A stretch of 64,000 bases of DNA from Pseudorhodobacter sp. MZDSW-24AT (lineage in GTDB: Bacteria; Pseudomonadota; Alphaproteobacteria; Rhodobacterales; Rhodobacteraceae), in the NCBI RefSeq assembly GCF_002794355.1, contig NZ_PGOI01000008.1, positions 710,399-774,398 on the forward strand, read 5' to 3'. The translations under genes were made by a program, and so were the position numbers. The first letter of the stretch is position 1, and every line of letters starts with the position of its first letter. Shown here one piece after another: positions 25,982-34,171 of this stretch. Under the pieces are notes generated by a model. It saw only the letters and a program-made list of their open reading frames with translations, ran no database searches and was not told where the DNA came from.

Positions 25982-27228
25982 TCTTGCGCTTGGCGATTGC
26001 CTCGCTGCGTGCCCGCGCGCTGACGGTGGGGCTCACGATCTTGTCGATCGCGCTGTCTGTCACCCTGTTTCTCGGGGTCGAGAAAATCCGCATCGGCGCG
26101 CAGCAAAGCTTTGAGGGGACGATTTCCGGAACCGATCTGATCTTCGGAGCCCGGGCAGGCTCGGTGCAATTGCTGCTGCATACGGTGTTCCGCATCGGCA
26201 CACCAACCAACAATGTCACTTGGGAAAGCGTACAAGATGTGGCGGCGCGGCCAGAGGTCGCGTGGGTCGTCCCGATCTCCTTGGGCGACAGCCATTTTCA
26301 GTTTCGTGTGATGGGCACCACCGCCGCGTTTTTTGATCGCTTCCGCTATCGCGGCACGCAGACGCTGAGGTTTGCGTCGGGCCAAGCCTTCGATGATCTC
26401 TTCGACGCTGTGATCGGCGCCGACGTCGCAGCCGAACTTGGTTATCAGGAAGGGCAACCCATCGTCCTCTCCCACGGCATTGCATCCTTTGTCGCGCATG
26501 AAGACTGGCCTTTCCGGATCTCGGGCATCCTTGCTCGCACCGGAACCCCTTTGGACCGCACGGTCATCGTCAGCCTTGAAGGCCTTGAGGCGATCCACGT
26601 GGACTGGCAAGGCGGGGGGCGGCGTCCCGGCTCTCCCACGCCCAAAGCCGCGCTACGTGCGATGGATCTCACGCCGCAATCGGTTACGGCGGCCTTGGTG
26701 GGTGTGGAATCGCGCCTGCACATCTTTCAACTGCAGCGCTGGATCAACGGCTACCGTCAGGAACCCCTGATGGCGATCCTTCCCGGGGTCGCCCTGTCAG
26801 AGCTTTGGCAGATCGTAGGCCTGGCCGAAATCGCCCTGCGCGCCGTTTCGGCCATGGTTGTGATCACGGCCTTGTTCGGAATGACGGCTAGCACTTTCGC
26901 CAGCCTAAACGAAAGACGCAGGGAAATGGCCATCTGGCGCGCCAATGGCGGATCGCCGGGCACAATACTGGGCCTTCTGGTCTTGGAGGCGGTGCTGATG
27001 GGGGTCATCGCCAGCCTCATCGGCATTGCACTGGTCCACGCCGTGCTGTTCGCAATACGCCCCCTCATCGATTCAACCTTCGGCCTTTGGTTGCCGATCG
27101 GTTGGCCGGGCGCACAGGAACTCATGATCGTCGCAGTGGTGATCGGAACAGGGGCGCTGGCCAGCTTGCTGCCGGGGTGGCGCGCGTATCGCATGTCCCT
27201 TGCCGATGGGATGATGGTCCGGACCTGA
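25978..27228 (+). CDS. FtsX/MacB-type ABC transporter permease
   Basis: A 416-residue permease: one N-terminal helix (residues about 12-35, ALTVGLTILSIALSVTLFLGV), a large periplasmic MacB-PCD-like domain (about 40-275) and three C-terminal helices with FASLNERRREMAIWRANGGSPG between the first two. ERRxEMAIWRAxG is the coupling-loop motif of the FtsX family. It is the membrane partner of the preceding ATPase and corresponds to the permease of the Zrg zinc cluster. Such proteins use ATP hydrolysis to move periplasmic domains; transport across the membrane is not assured. Confidence 0.9.
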   Translation: MILRLAIASLRARALTVGLTILSIALSVTLFLGVEKIRIGAQQSFEGTISGTDLIFGARAGSVQLLLHTVFRIGTPTNNVTWESVQDVAARPEVAWVVPISLGDSHFQFRVMGTTAAFFDRFRYRGTQTLRFASGQAFDDLFDAVIGADVAAELGYQEGQPIVLSHGIASFVAHEDWPFRISGILARTGTPLDRTVIVSLEGLEAIHVDWQGGGRRPGSPTPKAALRAMDLTPQSVTAALVGVESRLHIFQLQRWINGYRQEPLMAILPGVALSELWQIVGLAEIALRAVSAMVVITALFGMTASTFASLNERRREMAIWRANGGSPGTILGLLVLEAVLMGVIASLIGIALVHAVLFAIRPLIDSTFGLWLPIGWPGAQELMIVAVVIGTGALASLLPGWRAYRMSLADGMMVRT

Positions 27229-27281
27229 GGCCAACAGCGTGTGCCGCCACGTCCGTCAACCTTCGAACACAGGAGTTGAGA

Positions 27282-27791
27282 ATGATCCAGAAACATCCCC
27301 GCCGGCGCGTGTTGCAATTGGGCTTGGCCGCCGCGACCTTGGCGCTCGGCGCTCCGGCTCTGGCGGCCACGCGGATCCGCTGGGACGATCTGATCCCCCC
27401 GGGGGTGGCCTATGGGGAAATCATCGGGCTTGGCTCACAGGATTTCGAACGGGATGTCTGGCTCCCGGAGTTCGACGAGAACGGCCTTGCGCTCAACATG
27501 GCTTTGGATGGGACAGACGTCACAATTGCAGGCTTTATGATCCCGTTGGATCTGCTCGCAGGCGGTGTGACAGATTTCGTGCTGGTGCCCTTCGTGGGGG
27601 CCTGCATCCATGTTCCGCCGCCGCCGCCTAATCAGCTGATCTTTGTCACCGCACAGCGGCCTTGGCCGCGCAGCAACCTGTGGGAAGCGCTCTTGGTCAC
27701 GGGGCGGCTTCGCGCCAATCTTCACACCACCCAGATCGCGCAGACGGGCTATGAACTCGACGCGGTGCAGATCGAACCCTTCGTCAGATAA
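27282..27791 (+). CDS. DUF3299 exported protein of the Zrg-type zinc cluster
   Basis: A 169-residue protein whose N-terminus (PRRRVLQLGLAAATLALGAPALAA) looks like a twin-arginine or Sec signal. The body starts IRWDDLIPPG and contains GFMIPLDLLAGGVTDFVLVPFVGACIHVPPPPPNQLIFV, the central DUF3299 block with one Cys and one His. This family accompanies ZrgA-like genes. I infer a periplasmic role in zinc binding or delivery; the reaction is not known. It lies 53 bases after the permease with the ribosome site AGGAG. Confidence 0.8.
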   Translation: MIQKHPRRRVLQLGLAAATLALGAPALAATRIRWDDLIPPGVAYGEIIGLGSQDFERDVWLPEFDENGLALNMALDGTDVTIAGFMIPLDLLAGGVTDFVLVPFVGACIHVPPPPPNQLIFVTAQRPWPRSNLWEALLVTGRLRANLHTTQIAQTGYELDAVQIEPFVR

Positions 27792-28107
27792 GGCCGCGCC
27801 ACCCACGAAACCTCACGACGTGCCCCTCCTGCCCCGCCCCCAAAGGGCACGCCGGATGACGCGCAGACACAGCCCAGTGCCGCTGTCCCCAAAGACGGCC
27901 CGCAGCCGCACGCGTTCCTTGGCAAAGCCATGGCGTTACGCCCGCTGCCGCGCCGAGAGCAAACGCCATCAGGATCATGTCAGATCTCTATATAATCTGC
28001 ACGGTGTTAGGGGAGCTTTACCACCCTGTTAGCCTTCCTCTGCGGGGGAGGCGTGCGCCTATGCACATCCGCGTCGATACCCTCGCGGAATTGGAGGAGA
28101 ACCCTAT
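27792..28107. promoter_or_regulatory. Intergenic region with promoter and leader of the secreted MBL gene
   Basis: A 316-base gap. The first 180 bases show nothing recognisable. TATAAT at 27991-27996 is a good -10 candidate about 110 bases before the next gene; the -35 is weak. The leader contains short GC-rich inverted repeats (for example CTCTGC/GGGGGAGG) and ends with GGAGGAGAA before the ATG. No known riboswitch was recognised. Confidence 0.4.
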
Positions 28108-29421
28108 ATGCGAAACACCTTACTGGGAACTGTGGCACTCGCTGGCCTGATGGCTGGCCCCGCTGCGGCGATTGAACTGGAGGATATGATTGCCGCGCGC
28201 CAACATGTGTTTGGGGCCGAGCATGTGAACCCCCAGACAGGGGCGCTGCCAAATGACAAGGTCATTTTTTCTTGGCTGTCCGCCGCCTCCTTTGCGGCTT
28301 CGGTGCAAGGTCGGGTCGTGATGTTTGATACCTTTGTCTCTCGGCTCGAGGTCGAGCGCGGCCGCACGCCCTTGACCATCATGGATATCACCAACATCAA
28401 GCCGGACGCGATCACGGTGAGCCATGGGCATGGCGACCATGCCGACAACGCCGTTTTCATCGCCGCCCACAGTGGTGCACCGATTTACGCGACCGAAGAA
28501 CTCTGTGGCTCTTTGGTCAACCTTGATTGGGAACGCATGCGCAATGACCCGCGCATTCAGAACAACCCGACCTATGCCTTTCCTGCGGAAGCGGCGATCT
28601 CATGCGTTCCGGTCACCAGCACCGGATCGACCCCCGGCACCGAGATCCTCAACATCCCGCTTCTGGAGCCTGATGCCTGCGTGATCGGTTTCCGCCACCT
28701 GCATTCGGTGGCTGTGCCACCGGACCCGGAGTTCCCGCCGACCCCCGTCGAAATCATTGTCGACCCGCGCGATGCACAGTTCTTTCCCGAAGGAACCCCG
28801 CTCTGGCCGCGTCAGGCGCCACCTGATTATGAACCCGTGGATGATCGCCAGTTCGACAGCCGGACCACCGCCGGGGCGCCGGGTGGGGCCGAGTCCCTGT
28901 TTTTCAGCGTGATCCTGCGCGGAGGGAGCAATTTCTCGTTTGTGTATCAGAACACCGCCGGCGCATTGAAAGAAGGCAAGGGCCGCGACTGGGATGGCAC
29001 GCCAGAGGACGGGCAACGCATCATTGCGGTGCTCGAAGCGCTTGGCCCAACCGATGTGCAGCTGGGCACCGCAGCCACCGGCAATTTCGCCAACAACGGC
29101 CTGCGCGATCTGATTGAATATCAGGCGGCGCTGAAGCCAAAGATCTACATTCCCAATCACATCACCACCGGCACCAGCGCCAAAGAGGGGTCGTCGCTCT
29201 CGGTCTATGCGGGCTATGTGAACCAGATGGATCTCATGAATGTGCCGATGGAAGACCGCCCGCGCCTGCATTGGCTGATTGACCCGGTCGATTACCTGAA
29301 GCCCATCGTCTATGATGTGAACAACCCCAACTGGTCTGCGCCCGAAAAGCAGGAGATGCTGAACAGCTTCTGTGCTCCGACGGGATCTTCCGATCCTGTG
29401 CTTGTCTCACTTTCCGACTGA
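28108..29421 (+). CDS. Exported metallo-beta-lactamase-fold hydrolase
   Basis: A 437-residue protein with a signal peptide (MRNTLLGTVALAGLMAGPAAA). The sequence ITVSHGHGDHADNAVFIAA holds the HxHxDH metal motif (His106, His108, Asp110, His111), followed by further candidate ligands in CVIGFRHLHSVAV and PKIYIPNHITTG. The family binds one or two zinc ions and hydrolyses esters, lactones or phosphodiesters. It is longer than most stand-alone members (about 250-300 residues), with an inserted acidic/proline-rich segment around 225-260. It follows the zinc cluster in the same direction but after a 316-base gap with its own promoter. Substrate unknown. Confidence 0.83.
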   Translation: MRNTLLGTVALAGLMAGPAAAIELEDMIAARQHVFGAEHVNPQTGALPNDKVIFSWLSAASFAASVQGRVVMFDTFVSRLEVERGRTPLTIMDITNIKPDAITVSHGHGDHADNAVFIAAHSGAPIYATEELCGSLVNLDWERMRNDPRIQNNPTYAFPAEAAISCVPVTSTGSTPGTEILNIPLLEPDACVIGFRHLHSVAVPPDPEFPPTPVEIIVDPRDAQFFPEGTPLWPRQAPPDYEPVDDRQFDSRTTAGAPGGAESLFFSVILRGGSNFSFVYQNTAGALKEGKGRDWDGTPEDGQRIIAVLEALGPTDVQLGTAATGNFANNGLRDLIEYQAALKPKIYIPNHITTGTSAKEGSSLSVYAGYVNQMDLMNVPMEDRPRLHWLIDPVDYLKPIVYDVNNPNWSAPEKQEMLNSFCAPTGSSDPVLVSLSD

Positions 29422-29451
29422 CCCAAAGCAACAGCTTTTTCCGTGCCACAT

Positions 29452-29484
29452 CGCACCGCCGCCTTGCGCGGCGGTGCGTCTTTT
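29452..29484 (+). terminator. Rho-independent terminator of the MBL gene
   Basis: CGCACCGCCGC, loop CTTGC, GCGGCGGTGCG form a perfect 11-bp stem followed by TCTTTT, starting 31 bases after the stop codon. This is a strong intrinsic terminator. Confidence 0.85.
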
Positions 29485-29634
29485 CATGCGATCAGGCTCT
29501 GCCTGCCCCTTGGGGAAGCACGCCCTTTTCACGGGTCAGGCGCCTCCAAGCGCACTGCCGCCACAGCGGCCGAAAACAGCAACGGTGCGCCGATCGCGCA
29601 AAGCAGCGATGGCGTTCCGCCCCCTCCGCGCACC

Positions 29635-29665
29635 AAAAAGGGTGGCCGAAAACCATCGGCCACCC
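29635..29665 (-). terminator. Rho-independent terminator of the TAXI-TRAP operon
   Basis: On the minus strand GGGTGGCCGA, a six-base loop and TCGGCCACCC form a 10-bp stem followed by TTTTT, 24 bases beyond the permease stop. A strong intrinsic terminator. Confidence 0.88.
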
Positions 29666-29688
29666 CCTATCGTTCCGCTTGTAAGCCT

Positions 29689-31887
29689 TCAGCCTTTGCT
29701 TTCCGCCACGGCTTGACTGCCCGCGCTGCGGCGCTGCCAAAGGAAGAGCAAAGCAGCAATGCCGAGCCCGATCGCATCCGTCACCAGCCCGGCCTTCAGC
29801 ATCCCGAGCGCGCCTGCAATCAGCAGGATGCGCGCGGGCCAGCCAACCGTGCCGAAGAACCAGCCAATCACCCCGCAAGACAGCAGATAGATGCCCAGCA
29901 GCGCCGATCCCACGACATGCGCGGTTTCCAGAAGGTCGCCTTGCAGCAAAAGGGCGTCCGAGAAATAGAACATGTAAGGCACAACAAACGCGGCAAGCCC
30001 GATGCGAAACGCCTCGACACTGGTTTTCATCGGATCAGACTGTGCCAAAGCCGCTCCGGCATAGGCCGCCAAAGCCACTGGCGGCGTGATGGCGGACATG
30101 ACAGCAAAGTAGAAGATGAAGAAATGGGCCGTCAGCGGCGCGATGCCAAGGTTGATCAGCCCGGGCGCAATCACGCTGGCCGCCACCGCATAGGCGGCCG
30201 TGGTCGGCATGCCCATGCCCAGCACAACGGCCACGAGCATAGAAAAGATCAGCGCCAGCAACTGCGATTGATCGGCAATCCCCAAAAGCAGCGCTGAAAA
30301 GCGCGTGCCGATCCCGGTCAGCGCGATCACACCCACAATGATGCCCGCTGCAGCACAAACCGCAACCAGTTGAAAGGTCATCCTTGCGCCAAAGTCGAGG
30401 GCATTGAGCAATTGACGCGGCCCCATTTTGTGCGGTGTCAGCCACGACACCACCGCGGCGGTCATCATCGCCAGAGTGCCGCAGCGGATGACCGAATAGC
30501 CCATGAACAAGGCCACGATCAGCACGACAATCGGCGAAAACAGATAGGCTTGCGCCATCAACGCGCCAAGCTTGGGCAATGCAGATTTCGGCAGCCCCAC
30601 CATCCGGAACTTCTGCGCTGTCAGATCAACCATGAAATAGATCGACGCGAAGTAAAGAATGGCCGGGATCAATGCAGCCCAGACGATCTCGGTATAGGGG
30701 ATGCCCGTGATCTCTGCCATGATAAAGGCCCCGGCCCCCATGATCGGCGGCATGATCTGCCCTCCGGAGGACGCGGCCGCTTCGACCGCCGCAGCCGTCT
30801 GTCCGCGGTAGCCAACTTTCTTCATCAAGGGAATGGTCAGACTCCCCGTGGCCACCACATTCCCTGCCGATGTGCCGTTGATCATCCCCATCAGACCCGA
30901 GGCGAAAATCGCCACCTTCGCAGGCCCCCCCCGCTTGCTGCCTGCCATCGCAAAGGCAACATTCACGAAATACGCGCCCACACGGGTGGTTTGCAGAAAG
31001 GCGGCAAAGACCACGAACAGAATGATGTAGGTCGAGGAAATCGCGATCGGCGCACTCAGCACGCCATTGTCCGTGAAGATATAGGTAAAGAACCGCTTGG
31101 GCGTGTAGCCGCTGTGAGACAGGATGCCCGGCAGCCAAGGGCCGGCAAAGGCATAGGCGACAAAGACGCCCGCGATGATCACCAGTGCAAGGCCCGCCAT
31201 GCGCCGCACGGCTTCAAAGATCAAGATCACACCCGTGATCGCTGCCCACATGTCCGATGGCAAGGCCATGGGCATTCCAGCCCGCATCTGCAACGCCCGA
31301 ACGAAGAAAATGAGATACCCCACCGCGGCAACCGTGGCCAGCGCAAGCAGGACATCGGACGGCGCGAACCGGTCTGTTCTCTGCGCCGGAAACAGCCACC
31401 CGTGCACGACGGCGAGAACCGTCCCGAGTGTCAGCGGAAGCCCGAAACTGGCAAGAGCCCAAGCCGGCGGCCGGGCAGAGCCGAAGACCCACCAATTGCC
31501 CCACAGCACGCCAACCCCGACCAGACCAAACAGGACCCCCGCTGCGGCAAGGCCCAACAGAGCAAAATTGGCACCCGAACGCGGGGTTACTTTCGTTCCG
31601 GGCTCCACCGCATGCGCGCCGAACAGAAGAAAGCCAAGCGCCAGTCCCCCCGCAAGGTGGATCAGCCGATAGGTCCAGCTTTCCAGCGGGTAAAGGTTCA
31701 TCACGATCAGATGGAAAAGCGTGTATGCCGCACAGGCGGCTGCAAATGCGTAATGCCGGCTGCCGATGAAAGCCCGCTGATTGCTTGCCAGCGGTTCTTC
31801 GTCGACGGCGGCCGTGGCTGATATCCTGATGTCGGACTCCGCAAGGGTGTCAGAGGGGGGAGTCTCACCGCGGGCAGGGTGTGTCAT
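29689..31887 (-). CDS. TRAP transporter fused permease (TAXI family)
   Basis: A 732-residue integral membrane protein with about 18 hydrophobic segments. The N-terminal ~230 residues contain the DctQ-like helices and the rest is a DctM-like domain: FASGLMGMINGTSAGNVVATGS, AAASSGGQIMPPIMGAGAFIMAEITG and GMGMPTTAAYAVAASVIAPGLI are the conserved discontinuous-helix blocks of 4TM/12TM TRAP fusions. It pairs with the TAXI-type binding protein upstream. Given the catabolic genes next door, tartrate or a related hydroxy-acid is the likely cargo (inference). Confidence 0.92.
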   Translation of the reverse strand: MTHPARGETPPSDTLAESDIRISATAAVDEEPLASNQRAFIGSRHYAFAAACAAYTLFHLIVMNLYPLESWTYRLIHLAGGLALGFLLFGAHAVEPGTKVTPRSGANFALLGLAAAGVLFGLVGVGVLWGNWWVFGSARPPAWALASFGLPLTLGTVLAVVHGWLFPAQRTDRFAPSDVLLALATVAAVGYLIFFVRALQMRAGMPMALPSDMWAAITGVILIFEAVRRMAGLALVIIAGVFVAYAFAGPWLPGILSHSGYTPKRFFTYIFTDNGVLSAPIAISSTYIILFVVFAAFLQTTRVGAYFVNVAFAMAGSKRGGPAKVAIFASGLMGMINGTSAGNVVATGSLTIPLMKKVGYRGQTAAAVEAAASSGGQIMPPIMGAGAFIMAEITGIPYTEIVWAALIPAILYFASIYFMVDLTAQKFRMVGLPKSALPKLGALMAQAYLFSPIVVLIVALFMGYSVIRCGTLAMMTAAVVSWLTPHKMGPRQLLNALDFGARMTFQLVAVCAAAGIIVGVIALTGIGTRFSALLLGIADQSQLLALIFSMLVAVVLGMGMPTTAAYAVAASVIAPGLINLGIAPLTAHFFIFYFAVMSAITPPVALAAYAGAALAQSDPMKTSVEAFRIGLAAFVVPYMFYFSDALLLQGDLLETAHVVGSALLGIYLLSCGVIGWFFGTVGWPARILLIAGALGMLKAGLVTDAIGLGIAALLFLWQRRSAGSQAVAESKG

Positions 31888-31912
31888 GGGGGCTCCGGAA
31901 GATGAAGGTCAC

Positions 31913-31941
31913 AAAAGAGCGGGCGGCCCTTCGCCGCCCGC
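31913..31941 (-). terminator. Stem-loop between TAXI binding protein and permease (attenuator-like)
   Basis: On the minus strand GCGGGCGGC, loop GAAGG, GCCGCCCGC is a perfect 9-bp stem followed by TCTTTT. It sits between two genes of one operon, so it probably terminates part of the transcripts and keeps the binding protein in excess. Confidence 0.7.
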
Positions 31942-31964
31942 TGTGTCGGCAAAGCCAGCGCGGC

Positions 31965-32933
31965 TCAGCGCAGTTCTTCCGGAATGCTGATGCCGATTTC
32001 CTCGTAATAGCGCACGGCACCGGGATGGAACGGCATGAAGTTGTTCTTGTCCCAGTTTTCCGCCAGCGCCTCCACAGCCGAGGCATGGATCTGCACAATG
32101 CGGGCATTGTCTTCCAACGCAAGCTTCGTGATTTCATACGCCAGACTGTCGGGAACAGACGCATGCGCAATCGCGAAGTTCCACATCGAAACGGTGTTCA
32201 CCTCGTAGTCCTGGTTGTTGTAAGTGCCGGCAGGAATGGTGAAAGGCTGCATCGACGGCACCGCTTCCAAGAAGGTCGACACATTGGCATCGCTCATCGA
32301 CAGGAAGGTAACCTGCTGCTCCACAGCCAGTTGGCTGAAGGCACCGGTCGGCAAACCCGCCGCAAAGACGAAGGCATCGATAAGCCCATCGGCCATCTGG
32401 CCTGCCGCATCGGACGCCCCGGCGAAACTGGCATTGATGGTCATGCCCGTCGTCTCGAAGTAACGCTGCCAATAGGTCGCAGACGTCCCCGAGGCCGGGC
32501 CCATATTCACCCGCTTGCCTTCAAGATCCTCAAAGCTCGAAATCCCGGACGCGCTCAAGACGGCGGCCTGCAACGGGGTCTGATACATCGGGAAAAGGGC
32601 GCGCAGGTTGCTGGCCTCCATCCCCGGCATCAATTCGCTTTCTCCCTGCATCGCCTCTTGCGCAGGACCGGTGGTTACAAAGCCCAGCAAGGTCTCGGCC
32701 GTCTCGACAAGCGCAACGTTCTGACCGGGACCTCCGGTAACCTCAACGCTGGTGGAAATCCCCAGACGTTCGCCAATCAACGATGCGAAGCCCGACCCCC
32801 ACACAAAGTAAGCGCCCCCTTGCGATCCGGTCGAAATGCTCAGACTGGACGGCCAGCCCTCACGGTCTTGGGCAGAGGCAGGTAGGGCCAGCATCGCACC
32901 GGCGACAAGCGTCGCAGCTGTGGTCAATTTCAT
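31965..32933 (-). CDS. TAXI-family TRAP solute-binding protein
   Basis: A 322-residue exported protein: signal peptide MKLTTAATLVAGAMLALPASA, then LSISTGSQGGAYFVWGSGFASLIGERLGI, where TGSxGGxY is the TAXI signature. Later blocks GKRVNMGPASGTSATYWQRYFETTG and DAFVFAAGLPTGAFSQLAVE fit the family. It captures the solute in the periplasm for the fused permease. It is the first gene of the minus-strand operon; its promoter region carries a motif also present before the tartrate dehydrogenase gene. Confidence 0.9.
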   Translation of the reverse strand: MKLTTAATLVAGAMLALPASAQDREGWPSSLSISTGSQGGAYFVWGSGFASLIGERLGISTSVEVTGGPGQNVALVETAETLLGFVTTGPAQEAMQGESELMPGMEASNLRALFPMYQTPLQAAVLSASGISSFEDLEGKRVNMGPASGTSATYWQRYFETTGMTINASFAGASDAAGQMADGLIDAFVFAAGLPTGAFSQLAVEQQVTFLSMSDANVSTFLEAVPSMQPFTIPAGTYNNQDYEVNTVSMWNFAIAHASVPDSLAYEITKLALEDNARIVQIHASAVEALAENWDKNNFMPFHPGAVRYYEEIGISIPEELR

Positions 32934-33033
32934 TGTTTTTCTCCTCCCGTGGTCACACTGGCACCGCGCTCCTCAGCGGCGATGCCTATGTTTCGACCAT
33001 GCAAGCCGCTGCCCAGCCGCTCAACGTGCAGAA

Positions 33034-33051
33034 GAATATATTCAAAACTGA
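33034..33051 (-). promoter_or_regulatory. Shared 18-bp motif upstream of the TAXI-TRAP operon
   Basis: On the minus strand TCAGTTTTGAATATATTC, about 100 bases upstream of the TAXI start and just beyond the LysR stop. It matches TCAGTTTTGTATATAATC at 33998-34015 in 16 of 18 positions. The 10-base core GAATATATTC is a palindrome. A common regulator, most simply the adjacent LysR protein, is inferred. Confidence 0.6.
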
Positions 33052-33056
33052 TATGA

Positions 33057-33971
33057 TCAGGCCGTTTCCTCGATTTCAGACAGGTGCTGGTCCAACGTGC
33101 TCAGCAGGGCATCGCGCTGCGCATCGCGGGTGCCGCGCGTCCATGCGGCGGCCAATATAAGCTTTGACAAAGGGCGTCCCGGCGCAACGGCAAGCGGCAC
33201 AAACCGGACTCCGGGAACCGAGATCCGGGCCGTCCAGCGCGGCACGATGGCCAGTCCCGTCCCCGTCGCCACCAGATTGACGATGGTGTGCTTTTCCTCG
33301 GCAACCTGAGTAATCCGTGCCGTGAGCCCCGCATCCAGAAAAAGTTTGATCGTAAGATCATGCGAATGCGGGCGCGAACGGCGATCTGGCACGATCAGCG
33401 GCGCCTCTGCCAGATCCGTGATCGAGATTTCGCTTTGCTGCGCCAAGGGATGGTCTGTGGGCAGGGCCACCACAGCCGTTTCGAAGAACAGCGTCCGAAA
33501 GTTGATGCGCGGGTCACGGATATCCGGCGGACGGCAAAACACGATGTCAAGCGCGCCACTCAGCAGCTTGGGCAAAAGGTGAATCGTTTTTTGCTCGATC
33601 AACTGAACATCAATGTCCGGATATTCGTCGCGCAGGTGTTTCAAAAGCTGCGGCATCAGGCCCGCTGCGGCACTGTCGATGGCCCCCACCTTCAGAACGG
33701 ATTTATCAAGTTTGCGCAGGCCCCGCAGACGTTCCTCCAGTCGCTGCGCCTGCATCACAAGGGCACGGGCATCCTCGACGATCGCGGCGCCTGCCTCGGT
33801 CAGCGAGACGGTGCGCGTGGTCCGCAAGAACAGCCGGGTTTCCAGCCGCTCCTCCAGAATTCGGATCTGTCGCCCCAACGAAGCTGGCAGCATATCCAAA
33901 GACTGGGCCGCACGGCCGAAATGCAGCTGATCCGCCACGGCCAGAAAACAGCGAAGCTGGGTCGTATCCAT
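33057..33971 (-). CDS. LysR-family regulator of the tartrate-type locus
   Basis: A 304-residue LTTR: helix-turn-helix LRCFLAVADQLHFGRAAQSLDMLPASLGRQIRILEERL, then LFLRTTRTVSLTEAGAAI and a C-terminal ligand-binding domain (LKVGAIDSAAAGLMPQLLKHL). The HFGRAA and LPASLGRQIR variants place it near the BenM/CatM-like branch. It lies between the TAXI transporter (same strand) and the divergent dehydrogenase gene, the classic position of a pathway activator. Tartrate or a metabolite is the probable inducer. Confidence 0.88.
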   Translation of the reverse strand: MDTTQLRCFLAVADQLHFGRAAQSLDMLPASLGRQIRILEERLETRLFLRTTRTVSLTEAGAAIVEDARALVMQAQRLEERLRGLRKLDKSVLKVGAIDSAAAGLMPQLLKHLRDEYPDIDVQLIEQKTIHLLPKLLSGALDIVFCRPPDIRDPRINFRTLFFETAVVALPTDHPLAQQSEISITDLAEAPLIVPDRRSRPHSHDLTIKLFLDAGLTARITQVAEEKHTIVNLVATGTGLAIVPRWTARISVPGVRFVPLAVAPGRPLSKLILAAAWTRGTRDAQRDALLSTLDQHLSEIEETA

Positions 33972-33997
33972 CCACCCGGTCCTTCCGTCTAGTTATT

Positions 33998-34015
33998 TCA
34001 GTTTTGTATATAATC
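33998..34015 (+). promoter_or_regulatory. Shared 18-bp motif and -10 element upstream of the tartrate dehydrogenase gene
   Basis: TCAGTTTTGTATATAATC lies between the divergent LysR and dehydrogenase genes. TATAAT (34009-34014) is a probable -10. The same 18-mer, with two changes, precedes the transporter operon on the opposite strand at 33034-33051. Confidence 0.6.
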
Positions 34016-34171
34016 GCCTGCAAATTGAGACGTCCAGTCTCTTGGCTCTAGGGTGGCGATGTGATGGCCGGGCGATGTCGCGCCGCAGAATGAACTGGGC
34101 AGCCTGTTTGCGGCTGTCCGCGTTCTGCGGTGCATCCGGGCAGAATTTGATCGCGAGAGGAACGGATCACC

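Noticed and set aside
27749..27978. Short minus-strand frames between DUF3299 and MBL genes
   Set aside because: No ribosome site, no family resemblance, and they overlap the DUF3299 3' end.
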